From assembly GCA_029237695.1 (NCBI GenBank), contig JAQRGA010000040.1, positions 124,001 through 188,000 of the forward strand: a DNA stretch of 64,000 bases, in the 5' to 3' direction. Of the stretch, positions 41,885 through 52,523 are shown in pieces. A program made the translations under genes and the position numbers. Positions within the stretch are counted from its first letter, which is position 1; each line of letters begins with the position of its first letter. Origin of the DNA: Conchocele bisecta. Taxonomy: Eukaryota > Mollusca > Bivalvia > Lucinida > Thyasiridae. The notes under the pieces are model-generated. The model was not told the origin of the DNA. It was given only the letters and a program-made list of their open reading frames with translations, and did not search any database.

Positions 41885-42556
41885 AGTGAACATTTAATAC
41901 TGTTGAACTTACAACCAAAACCTGCCGATCCTGTTTCAACAGCCAATACCACCAATCCGCGATTGGATGTTGGATCATTGGAATTGGTGGATATGACCCC
42001 GTCAAACTTCAGGTTGGAAAATATCGTCGAGATACAACAGATTCTAAAACAAGAGGGGGAAACTCTGAGGGTAAATGCTAACAAATATAGACGAGCTGCA
42101 AATATAGCGGAGGGGGTGAGCACCTTGTTATTATCCGTGTCTATACTCGGTGGGGCCGGAACCGCTGCATTGTTATTTACAGTCGTGGCAATTCCTATTG
42201 CCGCGGGTTTGAGTGGTGTAGCCGCTGGGGCAAGACTGCTGTGTATGGCATTTAGAGTAGTGGGGAGAAAATTCGAAAATAAAAGTAGAAAGCACGACAT
42301 AATATCGGTTCTCGCAAGGTCTAAGAAAAATACCATCGACGTTATCGTGTCCAAAGCGTTGGCATATAACAATATATCAGACGGCGAGGAGATGTCTCGA
42401 TATGAGGATTTAAAAAATACTATTAGAACTAAGGTGCGCGCCACCCTTCCCAAGATTGAGAATACTGATTGGAATAAATTTAGGTTAAAACTGGGAGATA
42501 AAGTTGGGGGGGGGGGGGGAGTTACAACACCCACTGACCACCATACATTTCTATAA
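41879..42556 (+). CDS. Two-helix membrane protein, element IV
   Basis: 225 codons, intact, ATG at 41,879 overlapping the fiber-like frame. The N-terminal linker includes a CCAATCCGCGATTGG palindrome (41,952-41,966). Two hydrophobic segments (LLLSVSILGGAGTAALLFTV; VAIPIAAGLSGVAAGARLL) are followed by KHDIISVLARSKKN and DWNKFRLKLGDKVG, as in 30,080-30,727. A poly-G run near 42,507 extends the C-terminus. Confidence 0.6.
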   Translation: MASEHLILLNLQPKPADPVSTANTTNPRLDVGSLELVDMTPSNFRLENIVEIQQILKQEGETLRVNANKYRRAANIAEGVSTLLLSVSILGGAGTAALLFTVVAIPIAAGLSGVAAGARLLCMAFRVVGRKFENKSRKHDIISVLARSKKNTIDVIVSKALAYNNISDGEEMSRYEDLKNTIRTKVRATLPKIENTDWNKFRLKLGDKVGGGGGVTTPTDHHTFL

Positions 42557-42982
42557 CCTCAACTGTCCGTACCGGGAAGTAATCGTGTTACCATGTACCA
42601 CAGTCAACACTCTCATAACGTCTCTCGATAGCTTGGTGCATATGGTTAAACCAATACACAAAACAACAGGTAATGTTTACTCCTGGTCTATGTTTCATAA
42701 CTGTCTTGGTTGTGTGTGTGTGGTTTAAAATCAAATCAATACACGAAACAAGTACACCACCGTGGCCTCGATAAGGGAAAATGACAACGGCGGTCGGATG
42801 TGAACGCTGTTTAACATTAACATTTAAAATATCTGGCGTGTTTATTCACTGAGCGCTCTGTTAAACTTTATAGGCAAGCAGCGGTCGGATAGGAACGCTG
42901 TTTAACGTTGAGAAAATATCGGTTATATCTTTATTTTCCACTCTTCTCATCCATACCCGGCGAACATTGGGGAAACAATCCA
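42557..42982. other. Terminal region of element IV, non-coding
   Basis: Contains two direct copies of GCGGTCGGATRKGAACGCTGTTTAAC (42,790 and 42,883) and CTTCTCATCCATACCCGGCGAAC, matching terminal sequences at 13,741-13,770, 31,411-31,445 and 51,224-51,345. Confidence 0.55.
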
Positions 42983-43021
42983 AGTATTATAAGGGAATCA
43001 TTTTGACTCCCTTATACTACT
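42983..43021. repeat. Short terminal palindrome, element IV
   Basis: AGTATTATAAGGGAATC...TTTTGACTCCCTTATACTACT: the AGTAGTATAAGGGAGTC inverted motif with almost no loop. Confidence 0.6.
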
Positions 43022-43060
43022 AGGCGAAACAAAGGAAGAAAAACAATGGAAAGAAAATTA

Positions 43061-43163
43061 ACCCCTAGAGAGGGACTCGAACCCGCGCCAGCAAAGCCCT
43101 TCTGGGCCCACCCGGCTAGCCACCTTCTTTATCTTCTCATCTCGTCTTGTGGCTAGCCGGGTG
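43061..43163 (-). other. tRNA-like sequence with duplicated inverted D-arm, element IV
   Basis: Minus strand 43,126-43,061 reads GTGGCTAGCCGGGTGGG (A-box-like) then GCGCGGGTTCGAGTCCCTC (B-box GGTTCGAGTCC). The A-box part CACCCGGCTAGCCAC (43,109-43,123) is repeated inverted as GTGGCTAGCCGGGTG at 43,149-43,163. No good acceptor-stem pairing, so probably a tRNA-derived relic. Confidence 0.45.
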
Positions 43164-43654
43164 TATAGCTACCCGTACAGTACACCCCCATCTATCGGCT
43201 GATCTAGGAATCAGTGTCGAAATTCTAGACAACCTTGAAAGTGCTTGCACGGAAGCACTGAGCGCTCATTTGTTTGTCAAGGGGCGTCCCCCAAGACAAA
43301 TTATTGTTGTTAATTTTACATATATTAAGCAAAAACCGTGTTGTGCAATGCCAAATATTTTCTTATTTTTTTATTTGTTTTATATAACAAGTTCGTTTTT
43401 ATTTAATAATATAGGTTATAACGTTCTAAATTATTAAAAGTAAAATTAGAAAAATAAAAAAACATGCCAACCAATCAGAATGTAAGAAATACTTCCGGAA
43501 ATATCGATAGCGGGCTGCCATATTCTCGGCTGTAATACACAGCCTCGTGTGTGTAGTATATATTACAGTGTGTTTATTTTCCATCCCGGAAGATGTAATC
43601 GTGTAAATCGATAACCCGTTTACATATCGTATGTTTACCTCTATATACCTAATA

Positions 43655-43752
43655 TGCATGTAAGGTGGAACATTTCTAAACTGGACACCGAATATGATTG
43701 TACAGTGGAACCTCTCTAAAATGGACACTTAATATGCATGTAAGGTGGAACA
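43655..43752 (+). repeat. Clustered host repeat GTGGAACATCTCTAAAnTGGACAC
   Basis: Three copies at ~43,671, 43,705 and 43,743 (last truncated). Single copies occur at 32,810, 45,078 and 45,190. A dispersed repeat word of the host. Confidence 0.5.
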
Positions 43753-43957
43753 TCTAGCAAAGAAAAATCCTTGTACCGCCCCACAATTCCAATGCCCCAG
43801 ATGCCCTTGTAAATTCGTTAGTGCCCAAACTCTTTGTAGACATAAGCAACTGCGCTGCCAGGTGGCTAAAGGTGAACGTGGTAGACTAGAGCTGGTAGAA
43901 TTAGTTGCTGATCTACGTAATAAATTAACTATATTGGAGGAGGAAAATGCGGTGTAG
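43745..43957 (+). CDS. C2HC zinc-finger plus coiled-coil mini-ORF next to palindrome
   Basis: 70 codons. CPRCPCKFVSAQTLCRHKQLRC fits a C-x2-C-x12-H-x4-C zinc finger, followed by a leucine-rich helix (LELVELVADLRNKLTILEEE). The stop codon TAG is the first bases of the 109-bp palindrome at 43,956. The 5' end overlaps a host-type repeat, so the true start is uncertain. Could be a DNA-binding factor of the element or a captured fragment. Confidence 0.4.
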   Translation: MEHLAKKNPCTAPQFQCPRCPCKFVSAQTLCRHKQLRCQVAKGERGRLELVELVADLRNKLTILEEENAV

Positions 43958-44064
43958 TAGTATAAAGGGAGTCCACAATGATACCTGCTCCTGATGGAAG
44001 CCACCGCGCGTAGCAGGGGGGTTCCAGAGGGAGCGGGTATCATTTTGACTCCCTTTATACTACT
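43956..44064. repeat. 109-bp palindrome with conserved centre, element IV
   Basis: Arms AGTAGTATAAAGGGAGTC / GACTCCCTTTATACTACT and AATGATACC / GGTATCATT, with centre CCACCGCGCGTAGC...GTTCCAGAGGG shared with 13,782-13,888. Flanks show no 6-bp duplication. Confidence 0.7.
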
Positions 44065-46749
44065 TCGGACAGTTCTAAGTAGGGCTGTGTAGCATCTTGA
44101 CAGGAAACTGGTGCATTTCTCGACGTGAAAGATATTGGATTACTAAACAATTCACCGGATAAATGAAAACATGAACAAGTCGGCAATATAAAACAGTCGC
44201 GACCAAAACATCTTCCAACCTTCCAACAATCACATTCGCAAGGTCAAACGAAACACGCCATGTGATTTTGTACCAAAGAACATATTCGATATCTCGTGAA
44301 AAATATTTACAGCATTTAGGAAATCGACGTCGAACATTGTTAAACTTTACATAGCAAATGTGGAAAATCAGACCTGTATGTGGCTGTGACTGGAGAATTG
44401 GGGATTATGGGATATGTGGCCAGTATAGCTTGTGATCAAATATCAATCTGTAGCATTATAACAATATATATTGCTTGTTAGAAGCATGATGGGTGTTTCC
44501 ATGATGGAATGGTGAAAAGTGCGGATGTGCAGGCAGATCTGGATCTACCCTGGTCTAAAAACCCATAAACCCCATTTCTCCAGTCACAGCCACGAATTAT
44601 GATTTAAACATTTGCTGCTGCTGTATGGCTACCAATGCGAGTGAACGACAAACAACACAGGCCCTGAGCAGATTGAACGGATGTGGGGCTATACTGGTCG
44701 AAAACATGGGTTCTCTTTTGTCACCAGCCGGCTAAGCAGAAGAAACCTGGCCGTTTTGTGTGTGCACCGAGACCATCCAAATACATAATAACTAGGGAGG
44801 TTTTATCAGGAACCAAATATTACGTTTCTCAAATCATAAATCAAATATGCACTTTATCTATAAATAGCTTGATAATTGTAAGGTGGGCTGTTTATCGCAT
44901 ACCTGACCAGCTATTGATCGTGAAGCCTGTGTGTATTGAAAACATAAACAGTTACGCATTATTATATATGAACCAGGAAGTTTGTTTACATATCAATAAT
45001 TGTGTCACACTTCGTTCTTAAACAGGCAGTATTATGAATATTTCTCTCCACCTGTAACTGATTATTGAACGCTATCAGTGAAACCTCACTAAAGCGGACA
45101 CCAACAACATCAGTTTATCTACAATGACAACACCTACCCCTGACTGTGAAGTATTTAAACAACTACCATAGTGCTCATATGCCGGAATTACAGTGGAACA
45201 TCTCTAAACCGGACACCCTGGGATGTCCTAGGGATTACTGAGGTGTCTGTGGCGGGCACAACAGAACATCACGTCTACACGTCTGCCTAATATTATCAAG
45301 TTTGGTGAAACCTTTCACACCTAAGTAACTCAAATAGGCTTTTCGTTGTTACTTTTCAGACTATTATATTTATGATGAAGGTATTTAAAACTAGAAAATG
45401 TGTTCATAGAACACGGATCCCCACATATCGCTTTGATAATAAATGAGGCCAAATTCAAAGTCAACATTTTTTTTGTGAAGCACCATGTATGTGACCTTGA
45501 CCCTGGGCTTGGCGGGAGCAGGACAAACGTGGATCTGGCACAGGGCGGTAGAGGACCATAGAGGAATGCGTATATGAAGTATGAAGCTAATCCGTGAAAG
45601 ACAACATAAATTATAAAATATTTACCTGAGCGTTACAGTTTTTGAAGCACTAAGTATGTGACCTTGACCCTGGGCTTGGCGGGGGCAGGACGAACGTGGA
45701 TTTGACACAGAACAGTAGAGGACCATTAGAGCAATGCATATATGAAGTATGAAGCAGATCGGTCGAAGGATGAAGAAATGATGAGACATTTACCCGAGCG
45801 TTAAAGTTTTGTGACGGACGGACGGACAAGGGTAACACTAAATGCCCCCTCCACTATCGTGGTGGGGCATAACAATAAATATCCACAAATGGTGCCGATC
45901 CTAATGAGACGGCTCGTCATAAGCTGGCTCATCTGGATCTACACTGTTTGCAAAGATTAGAGGTGTGTAGTGTTGAAAGGGTTAATGGAGTAATACAACA
46001 TATGTAGGTACCCATTACTCAACAAGATATGGTACAAAGCAAATCCACAAGTTGTTGCATCTGAAACTTGCATAGTCAAACATTATGTCAAATATTGCTG
46101 TCAAATATTATCATAATCAGTAAAGAGTTTGCTAAATGCAAGGTGAATAGTAAAACTATGTGACCTTGACCAGGGCACTGGGGCATGTATGGTACATACA
46201 TTCAACGTCATTTACAGTTTCTGTAATTATTTTTCATGAAACATCACACAACGTTATAGGTACACTAGAAATTATGATTGTAAACCATTGATATGGCCCA
46301 TATTGGTCTCAAATTGGAGAAACTCTTAAAAACTTTTTGAAGTAAATGTAAACGTACGGACGTATGGACGTACATAACCTCAAAAGCAACGCAATATGCC
46401 CCCCTTGCTATCATATAGGGGGATACAAATCGCATGGCTTGTCTCATGTACCTGGGATTTCACCATATGTGTTCACTTACAGAAGTGGAATATACTCCCT
46501 ATAGTATCCTGGAATTTACTGTAATTTTGATGACGGAACAAAATAATGTTTCATTACTTGCAGTTGTTCCTAAAATATGCATTATTTCAAATAATTTTTA
46601 TTACAATGCAATTTTATCCACAAGTTGACATCACTGATGATGACACGATAGTTCGATCCCACATTTAACCTGCTAATTGCAAAGTGTGCAACATATAAAG
46701 AAAGAGGTGCAAGTGATACAATATATAGCAAACTGATGATTTACATCTT
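44065..46749. other. Host DNA, no gene recognised
   Basis: Holds dispersed repeat words (CCCATTTCTCCAGTCACAG at ~44,573; CTCTAAACCGGACACC at 45,200) and a direct repeat GTATGTGACCTTGACCCTGGG at 45,487 and 45,655 with ~150 bp of similar downstream sequence. Short ORFs lack family features. Confidence 0.45.
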
Positions 46750-48151
46750 GTGACAGTGTGTAAATGTGGTAACAACAGTATACACTACCTGGTAAGGTTG
46801 TGACAGTATGCAAATGTGGCAACAACAGTATACACTGCCAGGAATGGTTGTGACAGTGTGTAAATGTGGCCACAACAGTATACACTACCAGGTATGGTTG
46901 TGAAAGTGTGTAAATGTGGCCACAACAGTATACACTGCCAGGTATGGTTGTGACAGTGTGTAAATGTGGCAACAACAGTATACACTGCCAGGTATGGTTG
47001 TGACAGTGTGTAAATGTGGCAACAACAGTATACAATGCCAGGTATGGTTGTGACAGTGTGTAAATGTGGCCACAACAGTATACACTGCCAGGCATGGTTG
47101 TGACAGTGTGTAAATGTGGCAACAGCAATATACACTACCAGGTATGGTTGTGACAGTGTGTAAATGTGGCAACAACAGTATACACTACCAGGTATGGTTG
47201 TGTCAGTGTTTACATGTGGCAACAACAGTATACACTAGCAGGTATGGTTGTGACAGTGTGTACATGTTGCAACAACAGTATACACTGCCTGGTATGGTTG
47301 TGAAAGTGTGTAAATGTGGCAACAACAGTATGAACTACCAGGTATGGTAGTGACATTGAGTAAATGTGGCAACAACAGTATACACTGACAGGTATGGTTG
47401 TGACATTGAGTAAATGTGGCAAAAACAGTATACACTGCCAGGTATGGTTGTGACAGTGTGTAAATGTGGCAAAAACAGTATACATGTACACTACCTGGTA
47501 TGGTTATGACAGTGTGTAAATGTGGCCACAACAGTATACACTACCAGGTATGGTTGTGACAGTGTGTAAATGTGGCAACAACAGTATGAACTACCAGGTA
47601 TGGTTGTGACATTGAGTAAATGTGTCCAAAACAGTATACACTACCAGATATGGTTGTGACATTGAGTAAATGTGGCAACAACAGTATACACTGCCAGGTA
47701 TGGTTGTGACAGTGTGTAAATGTGGCAACAACAGTATACACTAACAGGTATGGTTGTGACAGTGTGTAAATATGACAACAACAGTATACACTGCCAGGTA
47801 TGGTTGTGACAGTGTGTAAATGTGGCAACAACAGTATACACTACCAGGTATGGTTGTGACAGTGTGTAAATGTGGCAACAACAGTATACACTACCAGGTA
47901 TGGTTGTGACAGTGTGTAAATGTGGCAACAACAGTATACACTACCAGGTATGGTTGTTTCATTGAGTAAATGTGGCCACAACAGTATACACTACCAGGTA
48001 TGGTTGTGACATTGTGTAAATGTGGCAACAACAGTATAAATTACCAGGTATGGTTGTGACAGTGTGTAAATGTGGCAAAAACAGTATACACTGCCAGGAA
48101 TTGTTGTGACAGTGTGTAAATGTGGCAACAACAGTATGAACTACCAGGTAT
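46750..48151. repeat. 50-bp minisatellite, about 28 units
   Basis: Near-perfect tandem array with unit TGACAGTGTGTAAATGTGGC + AACAACAGTATACACTACC + AGGTATGGTTG. Units differ by scattered substitutions. Because 50 is not a multiple of 3 and the minus strand has no stop in any frame of most units, spurious minus-strand ORFs of up to ~150 codons arise. Confidence 0.95.
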
Positions 48152-49244
48152 GAAAGATCTCGAAGTCAATTTCCACCCTTAAACATAGACAATAGGTATT
48201 GATTACATAAATCTAGTAGATCTCAATTTGTAAAAGCCGTTGTTTCAAACCTGTCAACTATGCAGACCCCTATCATAATGTGTCTACCTCAATGTAGACG
48301 AAGTAGACCATTCTCAGAGAAAAGGACTAATTTTCTAAAATAAAAACCACAACAGAAACTGTTCACAAATGTGGCTTATCATATTTGTGACCAGTGTAGC
48401 TCCTGATCAAATAGCACACTTCTGTAGCCTGATAATGATATATATTTCTTGTTACAAGCATAACAAGTGTTGTATCAATGGCAAACAATGCATATCCTCA
48501 TCAGAATGTGCAAATGCAGATGCTGATCAGTATCTACATTGGTCGCAAAACATGTAAGCCCAATTTCTCCAGTCACAAATGGTGCAGAACCTGATAGGAC
48601 TTCTCGTTAGAATCTTCACTGTTTACAAACATTATGATAGAGGTTTGTAGTGTTGGTGGGTTAAGCCACTATCCAGTCTGTGTTGGCTGTAAAACTATGG
48701 TACATTACAAATGTGAACCACCATTTATGACAAAAAACAATTATTGTCTTTTTGTGGTCAATACGTGGTCGATATGACTTTCATAGGGTCGATAAAACGA
48801 TTTATTGACCGAAAAAAAAAATACAATGATTGTTTTATTATAAATAAAAAAAATCACATTTAAGCAATTTCAATATTTGTTGGTTTCTTCAGTTCGGAAA
48901 TGTTTTGAAATCGTCCAGTCGCAATGGTAAGAATGCTGTTAGTTTGAAACATGAAATGTGATTGGTTAAAATGTTTCATACATCACAAATCAGTTCGCCC
49001 CTTAGAAAGCACGTTTATGAGCAGAAGCTCTGTCTGCCCTTAGGTCAATACAACTATTTCATATGCTTTTCTCAGGTCAACATCACTTTTTGTTTAAAAT
49101 CGCATATCCAGCATCTAGCCAATCACGTACATGGAAGTTTCACAATTTGTAATAATAGCTATTATGATTTTCTACTCCCGTCCCAACCACGAAACATTTA
49201 TGACTGTGACTGGAGAGCTGTGGTTTTCAACATTTACAACCAGT
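48152..49244. other. Host DNA, no gene recognised
   Basis: Non-coding. A segment at 48,365-48,600 resembles 44,395-44,600 (GTGRCCAGTRTAGC...TGATCAAATA...TTTCTCCAGTCACA), marking a dispersed host repeat. Confidence 0.4.
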
Positions 49245-49640
49245 GTAGATCTTACGGAGCCCCGCAGGAGACGTACAATTCATTTTTTGTATTAATTCGT
49301 TCCCACACAAATTTGTTCCCTCAATTTAACAATTCGTTCCCACGAATTAACAATTTGTTCCCACGAACTAACAATTTGTTCCCTCAATTTAACAATTCAT
49401 TCCCACGAAAGTGAACGAACTGTTATTTTGTGGGAACAAATTGTTAAATTGAGGGAACGAATTGTCATTTAGTGGGAACGGAATGTTAATTCGACGGATC
49501 AAATTGTTATATCATGGGAATGAATTGTTAATTTGATGGAACGAATTGTTAAATTGAGAGAACGAATTGTTATTTTGTCGGAACGAATTAATAAAAAAAA
49601 TCCATATTCCCTGCGGGGCACAGTTAGATCCAGTTCAGTC
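49245..49640. mobile_element. Foldback element with ~20-bp tandem arms
   Basis: Ends GGAGCCCCGCAGG / CCCTGCGGGGCAC plus TTAATTCGTTCC / GGAACGAATTAA are inverted. The arms are arrays of AACAATTTGTTCCCACGAA / AACAATTCGTTCCCTCAATT on the left and the complementary form on the right. No coding capacity seen. Confidence 0.6.
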
Positions 49641-50057
49641 TGCGCATAAAGCAGGATCTGCAAGGATCGACATTCAGTCAGTGAAATAGCAGTGATGCTT
49701 CTAACAATCAGCATAGGTCCTCACACTGCAGCAGGACTGCACTAGCAAGTCAGGAGATAGACTGGTCATGAATCCCATAGGCCCCATTTCTCCAGGCACA
49801 GCCACATCTTAGATGATTTATGACAACAGCTACTGTTACAATCTCAGTATTACCCATGAACGTGAACACTCCCTATCCCGTCCAGTAGTATACAAACGGC
49901 CGGTCCTGACACGGTTATGGTGGGCTCCCACCCCTTCTGTGGGGTGGGCCCACCAGGGTGTTGGGCGGGCCCTAGGGGGTGAACTGTGACAGAACCGGCC
50001 TTTTGTATGCTACTCGTCCCAACACATATACTGTACAACATATATATATATGGGCTG
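49641..50057. other. Host DNA bordering element III
   Basis: A hairpin-like pair GTAGTATACAAACGGCCGGTCC (49,887) / AACCGGCCTTTTGTATGCTAC (49,993) with GGTGGGCCCACC inside. No gene. Ends in a short TA repeat just before the element III terminus. Confidence 0.4.
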
Positions 50058-50285
50058 AGTAGTAGTAAGGGAGTCAAAATGATACCACCTACCGTGATAT
50101 CATTTATAACCCTCTATAATACCCCCACCACCCACGAAAAATCAAAAATTGGTTAACGAGGAAAATTGTCTCCCGACAGCAAATTTATGAATTTTTGGAG
50201 AAAATAATTTTGAAAAGAGGGAGTCAAAATGATACCACCTCCAACCAAAAGTTGGTGGTGGTATTGTAGTCCCAATTATATTGGT
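50058..50285. repeat. Palindromic left end of element III
   Basis: Begins AGTAGTAAGGGAGTCAAAAT, folds with GTGATATCATTTATAACCCT...TATAATAC (to ~50,133). A second palindrome at 50,217-50,285 has arms GGGAGTCAAAATGATACCACC / GGTGGTATTGTAGTCCC. Starts with AGT as Polinton ends often do. Proposed outer boundary of the element. Confidence 0.6.
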
Positions 50286-50393
50286 AATTGACTTTTGAAA
50301 AAATATATTGGTGTCATAAATACATCATGTTTTTTTAACGTCCAAATTGAACAGATACATTTCATAGGTTATAATAAAATATTATTAGAGAAA

Positions 50394-50732
50394 ATGGATA
50401 ATAAAATAGAATTTAAATTGAAATTTTATGATTTATTTGTTGAAAAATATTACTATAAATTGAAAACACTATGCAAAATCGAATACATGAAATATCAGCG
50501 TAATTTATTACGCTCCGATAAAAACGTTGCATTTACAATATTATACCGGCAATTATGTCGCGGGTACAAGGATCAAATTCGCGAAATGAAGCGACTAAAT
50601 AGGAACGGAGAACAACTACCGGAACATCATAAAACTAATTTTATAAAACCGTTTAAAATCAACGATTCGTTTACGGATATGCGTTTCTACAATCATATTG
50701 TAATGGATTTGAAAATTCTAATTGAAAATTGA
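50394..50732 (+). CDS. Terminal-region 'MDNKI' protein, paralog 1, element III
   Basis: 113 codons from the ATG at 50,394 (an open frame extends further upstream without ATG). MDNKIEFKLKFYDLFVEKYY then MKYQRNLLRSDKNVAFTILY, RQLCRGYKDQIREMKR, and a tail with NDSFTDMRFYNHI. Tandem with the paralog at 50,766. Unknown function. Confidence 0.5.
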   Translation: MDNKIEFKLKFYDLFVEKYYYKLKTLCKIEYMKYQRNLLRSDKNVAFTILYRQLCRGYKDQIREMKRLNRNGEQLPEHHKTNFIKPFKINDSFTDMRFYNHIVMDLKILIEN

Positions 50733-50765
50733 ACAGAAAAAACACTACCAATATTAATAGAGAAA

Positions 50766-51143
50766 ATGGATAATAAAATACAATGGGAATTGAATTTTTT
50801 TAATGGCTGTGTTGAAGAAGTTTATGAAGAATACGGGGGTTATAATCCTGTATATAAATTCTATAAAATGAAAACATTAGGCGATATCGAATACATGAAA
50901 TACCAGCGTAATTTATTACGCTCCGATAAAAACGTTGCATTTACAATATTATACCGGCAATTATGTCAACTATACAAGAGGCAAATACAAACATTAAGAC
51001 GGATAATGCGTATCGGATATGAAACTAAGGTGTATTATATAAAATTGTTAAAACCCAACGATTCGTTTACGAATGTACATTTCTACGATATCGCTTATAA
51101 AGATATTGAAAAATTATTATTGAGCAGAAAAAAAAACTACTAA
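50766..51143 (+). CDS. Terminal-region 'MDNKI' protein, paralog 2, element III
   Basis: 125 codons, intact, starting MDNKIQWELNFFNGCVEEVY, with the same MKYQRNLLRSDKNVAFTILY core and a FTNVHFYDIAYKDIEKLLLS tail. Closer to the element II copy (31,575-31,883) than to its neighbour, so the duplication predates the split or was lost in II. Confidence 0.55.
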   Translation: MDNKIQWELNFFNGCVEEVYEEYGGYNPVYKFYKMKTLGDIEYMKYQRNLLRSDKNVAFTILYRQLCQLYKRQIQTLRRIMRIGYETKVYYIKLLKPNDSFTNVHFYDIAYKDIEKLLLSRKKNY

Positions 51144-51401
51144 TTAATTTATAGCCGAATGTGTTTTCCTTATCGAAGGTATGTAAACGGACTATCTGGA
51201 ATTATTTTTCATCAACCTCGAGCGGTCTTATAGGAACGCCGTTGTCATACTTTGAGTGTATTTTTCCTTATCGATGGTATGTAAACTGGCAATCTGAATT
51301 TATTTTTGTATCAACCTCGAGCGGTCGGATAGGAACGCCGTTGTCATGCAGTTGTTTACCATAGCGACCACATTTGTAGGGATAGAAATAAAAAAGTTTT
51401 A
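51144..51401. other. Terminal-region direct repeats, element III
   Basis: Two copies of ATCAACCTCGAGCGGTC + nnATAGGAACGCCGTTGTCAT (51,214 and 51,307), each after a CCTTATCGAWGGTATGTAAAC block; the same motif is at 31,411-31,445 and 42,790-42,905. Confidence 0.6.
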
Positions 51402-51474
51402 GGTCCCACCGAGGCTCGAACCAGCGACCCTCGTCTCTATAGAGTATCGCCTTAACCCACACGACCACGAAGGC
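51402..51474 (-). other. 73-nt tRNA-like sequence, element III
   Basis: Minus strand: GCCTTCGTGGTCGTGTGGGT, TAAGGCGATACTCTATAGAG, ACGAGGGTCGCTGGTTCGAG, CCTCGGTGGGACC. tRNA-like length, an A-box-like TGGTCGTGTGGG and B-box GGTTCGAGCC; oligo-T (ACTTTTTT) follows. The D-stem can pair but acceptor and T-stems are poor, so it is a tRNA relic or Pol III promoter module rather than a working tRNA. Confidence 0.5.
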
Positions 51475-51607
51475 TGTTATGATAAACATTACCTTGTGTT
51501 GTACAATTATCGATATACACAGGCGGTGTGTACACAGGTTATTTATAAACACTTAGAGAGGTTAACGAATTTACGGGATGGTTCATTATTTTATTAATTT
51601 TATAATT

Positions 51608-51623
51608 AATTTTAAGAAAATTA
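51608..51623 (+). promoter_or_regulatory. AATTTTAAGAAAATTA motif in terminal region III
   Basis: Perfect copy of the recurrent motif; a second, inverted, lies at 51,803-51,819, and a near match (AATTTAAAGAAAATTA) at ~51,866. Confidence 0.4.
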
Positions 51624-51731
51624 TAAAATTATTAATAACTTAAAGCTGAACATCCCCTATAATTACATAGAAAACATAATAATTAATTAATATAAGAAAA
51701 ACAAATAAAACACAACTATTTTCACCAACAA

Positions 51732-51792
51732 AGTCAGGGGCTGGCGCGGGTTCGAGCCTCGGTGGGACCTAAAACTTTTTTTCTTTTTTTTT
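51732..51792 (+). other. tRNA-like 3' half, element III
   Basis: GGCGCGGGTTCGAGCCTCGG then TGGGACCTAAAAC and a T-run. The 3' part is identical to the minus-strand sequence at 51,391-51,420, so the two form an inverted pair ~330 bp apart. Confidence 0.45.
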
Positions 51793-51885
51793 AAATTGTT
51801 AATAATTTTCTTAAAATTAATTAATAAATTGTTTACTGCACCAATATAATTAATTTTATAATTAATTTAAAGAAAATTATAAAAT

Positions 51886-52512
51886 TTAATAAAAATATGA
51901 ATTTCCTCCGACTTTATCTCCAAGTTTTACCCTAAATTTATCCCAATCAGTACACTCAAGCTTGGGCATGGTGGCGTGTGCTTTGATTCTAATATCATTT
52001 TTTAATTTTTCATATCTCCCCATTTCTTCCACTACGGATTCAAACTCTAAATTTGATATTTTCTGATCGGCCAACGCTTTGGACACTATAACGTCGATGC
52101 TATTTGTCTTAGACCTGGCGAGAACGGATATTCTATCATGTTTTCTTTCTACATTTTTTCTCGAGTTTTCCACCCGACGCCCTAATTACCATACAAAGTA
52201 TTCCACGTAAAACGGTAATTCCACTCAAAACCCCTGCAAGTGGAACCGTTACAATTGTAGATAGTGTTGCAGCAGTCCCCGCACCACTCATTACAGATAA
52301 ACTTGCCAGAACCGTACTAGATGCTTCAGCTATATTGCCGCGCGCTTATATTTTTTAGCGTGTCTTTTTCTATTTCTATATTCTCTAACTAAAATATCCT
52401 GCATAGCGACGATATTATTTAACCTAAAATCTGAACTTCTTTCGTTAATTGGACACAGTGTTGATGGAGTGGTATTGACAATTGGAAGCGGTGATTCGTT
52501 CATGATTTTCAA
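51886..52512 (-). pseudogene. Two-helix membrane protein, element III
   Basis: ATG at 52,512 (MNESPLPIVNTTPSTL). Frameshifts near 52,345 and 52,175 separate the N-terminal part, the hydrophobic region and the C-terminal block (HDRISVLARSKTNSIDVIV; EVVEEMGRYEKLKND-like). Ortholog of 30,080-30,727. Confidence 0.6.
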
Positions 52513-52523
52513 TATATTAGTAT

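Noticed and set aside
46673..47931. Long minus-strand ORFs over the minisatellite
   Set aside because: They arise from a stop-free 50-bp unit read in rotating frames; no start context, domain or non-repeat sequence supports a gene.
46750..48151. CRISPR-like array
   Set aside because: The repeat units are contiguous with no unique spacers, in a eukaryotic context; it is a minisatellite.
51402..51474. Functional tRNA gene
   Set aside because: A- and B-box-like words are present, but the acceptor and T-stems do not pair well and the anticodon arm is a TCTATAGAG palindrome; kept as tRNA-like only.
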